Shown here: positions 13,750 to 20,449 of the stretch, piece by piece
Layout of the letters: every line of letters begins with the position of its first letter
Numbering within the stretch: the first letter of the stretch is position 1
Source: an uncultured Bacteroidales bacterium
Lineage (GTDB): Bacteria; Bacteroidota; Bacteroidia; Bacteroidales; UBA932
Assembly (NCBI GenBank): GCA_946405485.1
Contig: CAMJHJ010000013.1
Location: 1 to 20,449 of the forward strand
DNA length: 20,449 nucleotides
Direction: 5' to 3'
Notes under the pieces: model-generated
Databases searched by the model: none
Seen by the model: the letters and a program-made list of their open reading frames with translations, nothing else
What the model was told of the DNA's origin: nothing
Program-made: the position numbers and the translations under genes

Positions 13750-14409
13750 TTAGATCAACAATTCCGGCAGCTGAATTTTCGGGACGACGTGGACGCCGTC
13801 CTCACGGTAGTATTTCAGGCTGTCGGAGGCTGAGGCCGGACGAAGTTCAAACTTCTCCGCGGGTTTGCCGATGGCGATGACGGCCAGCGGATCCAGCGGA
13901 AGAGCCAGGTCGCGCTTAAGGGCCTCACGGTCGAAGGCACAGACGACGATGCCGCCCAGACCCAGTTCCGTCGCTTTCAGCAGCATACTCTGCGCAGCTA
14001 TACCGAGGTCCATATCCACATAGCGGTCCTCCGGGACGGCGCTGCAGACGATAATGAAAGCTTCCGGCTCGGTGCCGGGCAGCGGCAGATGCAGTTCAGG
14101 AAGGGCACCGCCGAGCCGGATGTGCCCCAGGACGACATCCGAAGGACGCCGGCCGCCGGCATCGGCTCCGTCCGCAGCCGTGACAAGACGGAAACGCAGC
14201 GGCTGGCGGTTCATCGCCGACGCGACCTTGCAGCACACTCCGACGATCCGCTCCAGCTGCAGCCGGTGCACCTTGTACTCTTTCTGATAGCCCCGGCAAC
14301 TGCGGTTGCGGGTCAGGAGCGCGTCCAGCGACACGCCGGGGTGTTTGACCGCTGCCTTTTTGCCGTTGTAAAACTCGTCAAACTTCTTTTCCAGATAATT
14401 GTCTGCCAT
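13750..14409 (-). CDS. Nitroreductase-family flavin oxidoreductase
   Basis: 219-residue cytoplasmic FMN enzyme of the nitroreductase fold, using NAD(P)H to reduce nitro, quinone or other electron-poor substrates. Visible marks are the phosphate-binding RNRSCRGY at residues 34-41, SAMNRQPLRF for the flavin ring side, the central helix MDLGIAAQSMLLKATELGLGG, and the ending YYREDGVHVVPKIQLPELLI typical of Bacteroidota members. Residues 80-115 form a loop-rich insert in place of the usual lid. It is the last gene of the five-gene operon and its first 32 bases overlap the end of the isomerase-like gene in another frame, so its translation is likely coupled. Physiological substrate unknown; operon context suggests a metabolic rather than general detoxifying role. 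Confidence 0.88.
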   Translation of the reverse strand: MADNYLEKKFDEFYNGKKAAVKHPGVSLDALLTRNRSCRGYQKEYKVHRLQLERIVGVCCKVASAMNRQPLRFRLVTAADGADAGGRRPSDVVLGHIRLGGALPELHLPLPGTEPEAFIIVCSAVPEDRYVDMDLGIAAQSMLLKATELGLGGIVVCAFDREALKRDLALPLDPLAVIAIGKPAEKFELRPASASDSLKYYREDGVHVVPKIQLPELLI

Positions 14410-15811
14410 GATGACCGGGAAGGATGATATGGTGGTTGCCGATCGAATCCGTCAGGAAATAGCGCGCCGTTCCGGGTGCATGCAGGACGACCTGAGTGCG
14501 GCAAAGGTCGCGCTCCGCCTGGTTGCGGACGAGTTCCGCATCCACGGCGAAGCACTGCCGCAGGTCAGGGCTGAGCTTGAAAACCGTCACGGGACCCTCC
14601 GGTAACTCACCACGGACCGCGACGCCGATTCCGGACTCGAAATGTGTATCGTATTCTCCGCCCCGGATCATATCCAGGGGTACGGTGCAATGGGCCAGGA
14701 GTACTTCACCGGACTGCGGATCGATGCGGGCCGGATTGGCCTGGAAGCCGCAACAGCCGGTGGCCTCATGAGCGATGAGCATCGAGATCAATGCCGGAAC
14801 ATCCCCTTCGCAGCTGGAAGGGATGCCACGGGCATTCAGGATAGCCAAGGCCATGCAACCCGTATTGCCCACTTCGGTCAGCAGGTCAAAGCAGCGCAGG
14901 GTCAGCCCGTCAAGCCTATAGCGCCCGATCAGACGGCAGAGGGCTCCGTAAATATCCAATGCGCCACCGAACGCCTCGGGTGTCAGTTCCCGCCCGTAGC
15001 GGGGCTGGAACGGATCCACGATCGGACCGGGACCCGGCCAGCGGATGCCTTCCGGCATGTCGTATCCACCCTTCCGGATTTCCGCGACCAGTTCCTCCAT
15101 CGGGACATCGATCAATTCCAGGCCCAGGATCTCCCGCGCGACGGAAGGATCCACATCACTGGAAATCAGCCAATCCGAGGGTTTCCCTATGATGCCGAGA
15201 CGTTTGCCCTTCAAGCGCGGTTTCCATGCCGCCGCATTGAAGGCGCGGCGACCGGTCTCTCCCCCGCCACCGCGCACATTTTCGGCCGATTCATGCTCAG
15301 AAGCCGGTTTTTTCCGGTCACCAAGCACATTTACGCCATTTTCATGCGCGAGAGCCATGATCCGCGAGACAACGTACGAAACGGGACCATGTAGGATTTC
15401 GCCATCATGACCATGCTGCCGCAAATAAGACAAGATTTCCATCGAAGCCGCCAGACTGTTGCTCTTGCCGCTGGTCAACAGACGGATGGGCTGGTCCGGA
15501 AGGCACAAAGAGCCGTCGGGCCCCGTAAAAGCAGCCTTGAAAGCCCCTTCCGTGCCTCCGGTACGGACATAGATCAGATTCAGTGTCGCCTCCGGTCCGG
15601 TGAGGGGCGTCCGGAAGCGGTCAAGGGGCGTGACGGCGCCGCAGCAGGGGCAGGCGACGCCTCCCCGCAACTCCCCTGCGACCATCATTCTGACGGAAGG
15701 ATCGGCCTCCTGCATCGCCGAGACAATCTCCTTGATGAAGGAGTCTCGGGCAGTCTGGACCGCCGCTTCGGCATGCAAGCCCGAAGCAAGGCTGTGGATC
15801 ACTATTCTCAT
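14378..15811 (-). CDS. L-fucose/L-arabinose isomerase-like protein with Cys-rich insert
   Basis: 477-residue protein whose layout resembles the FucI/AraA-like isomerases (COG2407 type). N-terminal alpha/beta segments (LIYVRTGGTEG, LLTSGKSNSLAASMEILSYLRQHG, KRLGIIGKPSDW) lead to a C-terminal domain with candidate metal ligands Glu313 (LLTEVGN), Asp337 (CEGDVPA, with Glu335) and His374 (AHCTVP). If active it would interconvert an aldose and ketose. Oddities are a CPCC motif at residues 54-57 inside a roughly 25-residue insert, and a polar, Gly-rich linker near residues 165-190. The start at 15811 overlaps the stop of the PatB-like gene as ATGA. It is the fourth of five operon genes, none of which is a sugar kinase or aldolase, so a sugar-catabolic role is uncertain. 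Confidence 0.75.
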   Translation of the reverse strand: MRIVIHSLASGLHAEAAVQTARDSFIKEIVSAMQEADPSVRMMVAGELRGGVACPCCGAVTPLDRFRTPLTGPEATLNLIYVRTGGTEGAFKAAFTGPDGSLCLPDQPIRLLTSGKSNSLAASMEILSYLRQHGHDGEILHGPVSYVVSRIMALAHENGVNVLGDRKKPASEHESAENVRGGGGETGRRAFNAAAWKPRLKGKRLGIIGKPSDWLISSDVDPSVAREILGLELIDVPMEELVAEIRKGGYDMPEGIRWPGPGPIVDPFQPRYGRELTPEAFGGALDIYGALCRLIGRYRLDGLTLRCFDLLTEVGNTGCMALAILNARGIPSSCEGDVPALISMLIAHEATGCCGFQANPARIDPQSGEVLLAHCTVPLDMIRGGEYDTHFESGIGVAVRGELPEGPVTVFKLSPDLRQCFAVDAELVRNQAERDLCRTQVVLHAPGTARYFLTDSIGNHHIILPGHHGRQLSGKEV

Positions 15812-17028
15812 TTCGCTCTGTATGAATCATATAGGCGGACCAGGCCATCAGCCACCCGGTCCACGCCTTCTGCCAACTGGGCAGGAGGACAGGCCAGGTT
15901 GATCCGGATGAAACGGTCGTCCCCATACATTTGTCCGGCATTGATCCAGACCAGTTCGTGTTGCAGGAGCTCCCGTTCGATTTCATCGGAAGGAATTCCC
16001 AGCACAGAAGTATCCACCCAGGCCAGGTAGGTACCCTCCAGTTCACAGACGGGGAAAGGCAGGGGACGAAGACGTCCGCAAAGCTGCGCATAATTATGCC
16101 AGATGACGGTATTCAGTTCTTCCAGCCATCGCGCACCTTCAGGTGTGTAAGCCGCTTCGTGGGCCAGATAGCCGAACGGATTGGATTCACAGATTTCCCA
16201 GTCGTTGATCACGCGGTCGATACGCGCGCGCCAGGCAGGGTCCGGAGTGATGACATTGGCCATCTGCAGGCCGGCGGTATTGAAGCTCTTCGAAGGAGAA
16301 TTGAGCAGCACGGCACCCTCAAGCCCCGCGGAAGAAGCGCAGGCATAAGGCGTATAGCGCATACCGGGGCGCACAAGTTCGCAGTGGATCTCATCCGCGA
16401 CCACGATGGTACCGTGGCGGCGGGCGATTTCATGAACCCGCGAAAGCTCGGAAACCGTCCATACGCGACCGGCCGGGTTATGAGGGTTGCACAGCAGGAG
16501 GATGCGGTTGGCAGGATCGGCGCAGCGGCGCTCCAGGTCCTCGAAATCCATCTCATACGTAAACCGTCCCTCGGGAAGGATCTTCCGGATCAGCGGAGAA
16601 GCGACGGCCTTCAGTCCGCAGTTGCGGATGCAGGAGAAGAACGCATTATACACCGGAGTCTGGATAATGACGCCCCCGCCCGGCTCAGACAGGGCCTTGA
16701 GCACGGCGGAAATGGCCGGCACGACTCCGATCGTATAGAGCATCCACTCACGCCGGATCGTGAAGCCATGCCGCTCCGAGAACCAGCGGATCACCGCCTC
16801 ATAATAGGACTCGGGGACGCAGGTATAACCGAATACGCCATGCTCCACCCGCTTCCGGAGCGCATCGACGATGAAGGGTGCCGCCTTGAAATCCATATCC
16901 GCCACCCAGAGCGGAATCATATGGGCGCGCTGTTCTTCCGTCAGGACAACGCCCTCCGGCAACGGTCCGTCCCATTTGTAACAACCGCTGTGACGGCGGT
17001 CCACAGTTGATTCAAAATCGAATTCCAT
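15808..17028 (-). CDS. PatB/MalY-like PLP-dependent C-S lyase or aminotransferase
   Basis: 406-residue fold-type I PLP enzyme of the MalY/PatB branch (cystathionine beta-lyase-type). The start FESTVDRRHSGCYKWD is the family signature, followed by MIPLWVADMDFKAAP, the PVYNAFF segment, LLCNPHNPAGRVW, VVADEIHCEL and the PLP-binding SPSKSFNTAGLQ with Lys247. Length is the usual one. Members cleave cysteine S-conjugates or cystathionine to thiol, pyruvate and ammonia. It begins 5 bases after the DUF3737 gene and ends in an ATGA overlap with the isomerase-like gene, in the middle of the operon. A thiol-releasing step on an S-conjugate is a reasonable inference given the neighbouring exporter and nitroreductase, but aminotransferase activity is also possible. 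Confidence 0.92.
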   Translation of the reverse strand: MEFDFESTVDRRHSGCYKWDGPLPEGVVLTEEQRAHMIPLWVADMDFKAAPFIVDALRKRVEHGVFGYTCVPESYYEAVIRWFSERHGFTIRREWMLYTIGVVPAISAVLKALSEPGGGVIIQTPVYNAFFSCIRNCGLKAVASPLIRKILPEGRFTYEMDFEDLERRCADPANRILLLCNPHNPAGRVWTVSELSRVHEIARRHGTIVVADEIHCELVRPGMRYTPYACASSAGLEGAVLLNSPSKSFNTAGLQMANVITPDPAWRARIDRVINDWEICESNPFGYLAHEAAYTPEGARWLEELNTVIWHNYAQLCGRLRPLPFPVCELEGTYLAWVDTSVLGIPSDEIERELLQHELVWINAGQMYGDDRFIRINLACPPAQLAEGVDRVADGLVRLYDSYRAK

Positions 17029-17033
17029 ATGCC

Positions 17034-17885
17034 TTATTTGTCATAACCCGTTTCCACGATACAGGAAGCCGGCGCCTTGATGTTCTTGTCCAGGATCAGT
17101 TCGCCGACGCTCCCGACCCGGATGGACCCGGAACGCGGATTCTTGATCGAAGTCACGTTGCCCCGGACCGTCGCCTGCACGTCGGAGTATTCGAATGCAA
17201 GGTCTGCCGAAGGATCGAAGGTGCAGTCTTCCAGCACCAGCCCGGTCGCATAGCAGAGCGGCTGGCTGCCCCCGATGTGGCAGCGCACCAGGCGCAGGTT
17301 CCGTGAGTGCCAGCCGAGGAATTCCCCGTCAATCCGGGAATCATAGACCGTCACATTGTCGCACTCCCAGAAAGCATCCTTCGTATCCAGGTCGCTGTCG
17401 CGGATCTCGATGTTGCGGGCCCACTGGAAAGAGTAATTGCCCTGAAGCTTCAGGTTCTTGATTTTCAGGTCACTGCAATGCATGAAGATATAGTCGGCCC
17501 GCAAGGCGCGCACATCCTCCAGTTCCCCGCCCCGGCAGGACCAGAACGTCTCCGACGCAGAATCGATGATCGTACGGCGTAGCGTCATCCCGTCCATCTC
17601 CCGGAACATCTTGGGAGCGTCCACGACACAATCCTCCATCACCATGTCCTGCGAGTACCAGATACCCGCCCGGGCGCCGACCGTGAAGATACTGTCCCGC
17701 ACCGTGAAGCCTTTGCAGCACCACAGCGGATACTTGCCTTCGAAACGACAAGCGACCGCTTCGATATTCGCGGTTTCTTTCAGGCCCGACTCTCCGGCAT
17801 GGATCACCACGCCTTCCAGATAAAGGTCTTTCTCACAATACAACGGCCTCTCGCCGCCAAACTCCTGATTTTTAATTACTTTCAT
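17034..17885 (-). CDS. DUF3737-family beta-helix protein
   Basis: 283-residue protein of the DUF3737 family, function unknown. It begins MKVIKNQEFGGERPLY and continues as short repeating strands of about 18-22 residues with regularly placed Asp, Asn and aromatic residues (for example VRDSIFTVGARAGIWYS, LRRTIIDSASETFWSC, IRDSDLDTKDAFWECD), the look of a right-handed parallel beta-helix. Many Trp and Cys residues recur at equivalent turns. There is no signal peptide. The ATG at 17885 is chosen over one 33 bases upstream because it overlaps the MATE stop as ATGA and matches the family start. It lies between the exporter and the PatB-like gene; association of DUF3737 with PatB/MalY-type genes is something I recall from other genomes and could not check. 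Confidence 0.87.
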   Translation of the reverse strand: MKVIKNQEFGGERPLYCEKDLYLEGVVIHAGESGLKETANIEAVACRFEGKYPLWCCKGFTVRDSIFTVGARAGIWYSQDMVMEDCVVDAPKMFREMDGMTLRRTIIDSASETFWSCRGGELEDVRALRADYIFMHCSDLKIKNLKLQGNYSFQWARNIEIRDSDLDTKDAFWECDNVTVYDSRIDGEFLGWHSRNLRLVRCHIGGSQPLCYATGLVLEDCTFDPSADLAFEYSDVQATVRGNVTSIKNPRSGSIRVGSVGELILDKNIKAPASCIVETGYDK

Positions 17886-19312
17886 ATTTCTTGAGTCGTC
17901 AGTTTCGTTTTCATCCATTTCTCGCCATGGATACGCCAGACCAGCAACGCACCGCGCACATTCAGCTCGATGAACATCGCAATCCAGTATCCCATCAATC
18001 CATACTTCGGCGTCAGGATCAACGCTAATCCGATACGCACCAGCCAGACACTGATGAAGTTGAGCGCCGTAGGCACTTTCGTGTCACCCGCACCCACACA
18101 GGCCGCATAAGCAATGATCGAAGCCGCATAGCCGGCCTCCGCGAAGGCCTCCAGCCGCAGGCAGCGGGCTCCCAATGCCACCACCTCCTGATCCACGCTC
18201 AACAAGCCCATGATCTGCGCGGCCAGGAAATACATCACGATGCCTAAGCTGGCCATCATTCCCACGCCGAGAAGGAGCGTGATGCGCGAGAACCCCTTTG
18301 CAAGGTTTTTGCGCCCGGCCCCCAGGCTCTGTCCGACCAGTGTCGTGGCCGCGTCTCCCATGCCATAACCCGGCATATAGCAGAAACTCTCCGCCGTGAT
18401 AGCGAAGGAATTGGCAGCAATCGAAACGGCGCCCAGAGGTGCGACGATCAGCGTACTCATCACATAGGCGCCCCGCATCACAAGATTCTGGATCCACATC
18501 GGCCCGGTGATATCGAAGGCCTTACCCATCACATCCCGCGTCGGGAGGAAGGAACCTTCTTCGCCTGCAATCGCAAGATCCTTGTTGCGCACCAGCAGGA
18601 AATAGAGCAGCAGGCATGCCGTCACCGTCTCGGCAATCCCAGTCCCCAAAGCGGCTCCCATCACGCCCATACCGGCACCCGGCACCGTCAGCGCCGCGCC
18701 GAATATATGGACCTCGCGCGTCGGGAAAATCAGCAGGAAATTGAAGACGACATCCAGCGCGCACATCAGGATGTTCAGCATACTGGGAATCTTCATCTCG
18801 CCGCTGCACATCAGCATCGTGCTGCCGAAAAAGCCCAACTGCATCATCGGCAGGAAAGCGGCATAGATGCGGAAATAGGCGGAGGCTTCGCTGCGGATCG
18901 CTTCTTCACCTCCAAGCCAGCCGGGCAAGGGGCCGGAAACGGCAATCGCAAGCAGTGACAATAAAAGGGAGAAAAGCGTGACGACCAACAATCCCTGCCG
19001 GAGGACCAGGCGGGCCCGGGCGAAATCTCCAGAGCCGATCCTATGCGCGACCTGGACGGAAAACCCCTGTCCGAGCGCCATGCAGAAGCCGCCGAGAAGC
19101 CAGGTGGTCGTCGAGACCAGGCCGATTGACGCAGAGGGTCCTGCGCCGAGGCTGCCGACCATCGAGGCATCGATGAACTGCAGCATAACGGAAGCCAGCT
19201 GGGCCAGGATGGCAGGGCCGCAGAGCAAGAGCGTCAGCCGGACACGCTGCCCCGTCGACAAGTGATTCCCCTGCCGGATGAAACCGAGTAGTGTGTCCTT
19301 ATCCTGCGCCAT
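17882..19312 (-). CDS. MATE-family multidrug/metabolite exporter
   Basis: 476-residue inner-membrane antiporter of the MATE family. Twelve hydrophobic helices in two halves are visible; landmarks are GPAILAQLASVMLQFIDASMVG near the start, ALGQGFSVQVAHRIG, and in the second half the corresponding GYGMGDAATTLVGQSLGAG. The start at 19312 (MAQDKDTLLGF) is chosen over an in-frame ATG at 19435 because the upstream extension crosses the promoter and the divergent SGNH gene. It heads the five-gene minus operon, ending in an ATGA overlap with DUF3737. MATE proteins export cationic drugs or endogenous metabolites with sodium or proton exchange; in this setting export of a product or toxic by-product of the downstream enzymes is plausible. 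Confidence 0.92.
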   Translation of the reverse strand: MAQDKDTLLGFIRQGNHLSTGQRVRLTLLLCGPAILAQLASVMLQFIDASMVGSLGAGPSASIGLVSTTTWLLGGFCMALGQGFSVQVAHRIGSGDFARARLVLRQGLLVVTLFSLLLSLLAIAVSGPLPGWLGGEEAIRSEASAYFRIYAAFLPMMQLGFFGSTMLMCSGEMKIPSMLNILMCALDVVFNFLLIFPTREVHIFGAALTVPGAGMGVMGAALGTGIAETVTACLLLYFLLVRNKDLAIAGEEGSFLPTRDVMGKAFDITGPMWIQNLVMRGAYVMSTLIVAPLGAVSIAANSFAITAESFCYMPGYGMGDAATTLVGQSLGAGRKNLAKGFSRITLLLGVGMMASLGIVMYFLAAQIMGLLSVDQEVVALGARCLRLEAFAEAGYAASIIAYAACVGAGDTKVPTALNFISVWLVRIGLALILTPKYGLMGYWIAMFIELNVRGALLVWRIHGEKWMKTKLTTQEI

Positions 19313-19335
19313 GGCCCGTTCACTGCGTAAACAGA

Positions 19336-19343
19336 CAAATTTA
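19336..19343 (-). promoter_or_regulatory. -7 promoter element of the MATE operon
   Basis: Minus-strand TAAATTTG is an exact TAnnTTTG match, 23 bases before the ATG at 19312. No clear -33 TTTG is seen. It is the only promoter motif I find for the five-gene operon. Confidence 0.65.
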
Positions 19344-19357
19344 CAGAAAAAACTTGT

Positions 19358-19365
19358 TATTTTTG
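19358..19365 (+). promoter_or_regulatory. -7 promoter element of the SGNH hydrolase gene
   Basis: TATTTTTG matches TAnnTTTG exactly. Its last base is 5 bases before the first ATG at 19371, so transcription would begin at about that ATG. It is divergent from the MATE promoter with 14 bases between the two elements. Confidence 0.6.
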
Positions 19366-19370
19366 TAACT

Positions 19371-20449
19371 ATGAGAATGATGTCGAAAAACCTCCTGATC
19401 CTGCTTGCTGCAGTTCTACTCCCTTCTGGGATCACATCCGCTCAGGATGCGGACGCAATCCGTTATATCGAGGCGTCCGAGCTGACGATGGTCGGGAAAA
19501 TGATGGAAACGCCCAATCCTTATTGGCGGGTGGATACAACCCGGTTCAAGGGATTCACCGCTACGGAAAGTAATCAGGTGCGTTGCGGCGCCGGCCTGGC
19601 TGTCGCGTTCCGGACAGACTCCCCTTTCATCAAACTCCGGATCACGCGGCGCCCGTCCTACTCCGGGGCATCGACGACCACGATCTCCTCGGCCGGATTC
19701 GACCTTTACATCCGGGATGGGAAGGAATGGATATGGGCGGACAATGTGTATTTCAAGCCGGGAGATGAGGCTGAGCCCGCGACCCTGATCCGCGACATGG
19801 ACGGCTCCTTACATGAATGCCTGCTTTACCTGCCTATCCATACCGAATTGTATTCCTGCGAGTTAGGCGTGGCCCCGGAGAGTGTATTGGAGCCTCTGGA
19901 GAACCCGTTCCGGCACCGCATCGTATTCAGCGGATCCAGTTTCACCCACGGCGGCAGCACCAGCCGTCCGGGCATGAGTTACCCGAAACAGTTTGAGCGT
20001 CATACCGGCTTGCAAGCACTGGCCTTGGGCTGCGGCGGGAATGGCCGCCTGCAGTCGTATTATGCCGATGTATTCGCAGCCGTCGAGGCCGACGCATTTA
20101 TCTTCGACCAGTTCTCAAACCCCACCGTCGACGAGATCCGGGAACGCTTCTTCCCATTTTTAGAGAAGATCCGCGCCGCGCATCCGGGTGTGCCGATCAT
20201 TTTCCAGCGGACGATCACCCGGGAGCAGGGGAACTTCGACACCGGCTCCCGGGCCCGTGAGCTCGCGAAAAAGGCTGTCGCCGACAGTGTGATGAAGATC
20301 GCCCTCGCCCGCTACCCCGATGTCTATTACATCAGGCCGTGCTCGGACGACGGTTCGCACGAATGGTCCGTCGACGGCACCCACCCCGACGACTACGGCT
20401 ACTACCTCTGGTCCCGCAGCATCGAAAAGCCCATCAAGCGCATCCTCCG
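19371..20449 (+). CDS. Secreted SGNH/GDSL-type hydrolase (3' end beyond the window)
   Basis: An open frame of 359 codons that continues past the right edge. The N-terminus is a signal peptide (LLILLAAVLLPSG, cleavage likely at TSA-Q near residue 24). A beta-rich N-terminal domain (residues about 30-180) precedes the SGNH domain: nucleophile Ser190 in GSSFTHGG, the oxyanion Gly in CGGNGRLQ, Asn in DQFSNPT, and the Asp335-x-x-His338 pair in DGTHPDDYG. This two-domain arrangement is common in Bacteroidota esterases that act on polysaccharides, for example removing acyl groups. Three ATGs lie close together (19371, 19377, 19380); the first is reported, but with the -7 element so near, 19377 or 19380 may be used. 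It is divergent from the MATE operon. Only a short C-terminal part should be missing. Confidence 0.88.
   Translation, partial: MRMMSKNLLILLAAVLLPSGITSAQDADAIRYIEASELTMVGKMMETPNPYWRVDTTRFKGFTATESNQVRCGAGLAVAFRTDSPFIKLRITRRPSYSGASTTTISSAGFDLYIRDGKEWIWADNVYFKPGDEAEPATLIRDMDGSLHECLLYLPIHTELYSCELGVAPESVLEPLENPFRHRIVFSGSSFTHGGSTSRPGMSYPKQFERHTGLQALALGCGGNGRLQSYYADVFAAVEADAFIFDQFSNPTVDEIRERFFPFLEKIRAAHPGVPIIFQRTITREQGNFDTGSRARELAKKAVADSVMKIALARYPDVYYIRPCSDDGSHEWSVDGTHPDDYGYYLWSRSIEKPIKRIL

Noticed and set aside
19313..19435. Longer N-terminus for the MATE exporter from an ATG at 19435
   Set aside because: It would cross the MATE promoter and the divergent SGNH gene, and MATE proteins do not carry such an extension.

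Overview
This is a dense stretch of bacterial chromosome, almost certainly from the phylum Bacteroidota (a fairly GC-rich Bacteroidales-type gut organism is my best guess). The evidence is direct: most apparent operon starts are preceded by the Bacteroidota sigma-ABfr -7 element TAnnTTTG, Shine-Dalgarno sequences are mostly absent, and the gene content (RhaA, AraM-like dehydrogenase, 845-residue S9 peptidase, DUF1080 and SGNH secreted hydrolases, DUF3737, CstA) is typical of that phylum. I see no tRNA, rRNA, CRISPR array, insertion sequence or phage gene. There is no gene-free stretch longer than about 100 bases; intergenic DNA is limited to short promoter regions.

Layout. (1) 5407 to 1, minus strand: a four-gene run, HerA-like ATPase - SDF-family symporter - AraM-like dehydrogenase - L-rhamnose isomerase, the last running off the left edge. 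(2) 5500 to 8479, plus strand: a small unrecognised acidic protein and a secreted S9 prolyl-oligopeptidase-type peptidase. (3) 10595 to 8476, minus: a glycosyltransferase followed by a YitT-type membrane protein, convergent with the peptidase and sharing its TTAA stop. (4) 11369 to 10695, minus: aquaporin with its own promoter and a good intrinsic terminator. (5) A divergent pair around 12219-12294: secreted DUF1080 protein (minus) and CstA peptide/pyruvate-type transporter (plus). (6) 19312 to 13750, minus: a tightly coupled five-gene operon, MATE exporter - DUF3737 - PatB/MalY-like PLP enzyme - L-fucose-isomerase-like protein - nitroreductase. (7) 19371 to the right edge, plus: a secreted SGNH/GDSL hydrolase, cut by the window end.

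How they fit together. The left operon carries deoxysugar or pentose catabolism (rhamnose isomerase plus an iron/zinc-type dehydrogenase) behind an unusual leader gene and a symporter whose substrate/cation motifs are altered. The secreted peptidase, DUF1080 protein, CstA and SGNH hydrolase suggest scavenging of peptides and glycans. The five-gene operon is the best candidate for an undescribed pathway: an exporter, a carbon-sulfur lyase/aminotransferase-type enzyme, an isomerase-fold protein with an odd Cys-rich insert, a flavin reductase and a beta-helix protein of unknown function, all translationally coupled or nearly so.

The two most unusual non-coding observations are a nearly perfect 20-bp palindrome at 10593-10612, made of two face-to-face -7 elements that also contains the glycosyltransferase start codon, and a stem-loop that begins at the predicted +1 of the aquaporin mRNA.
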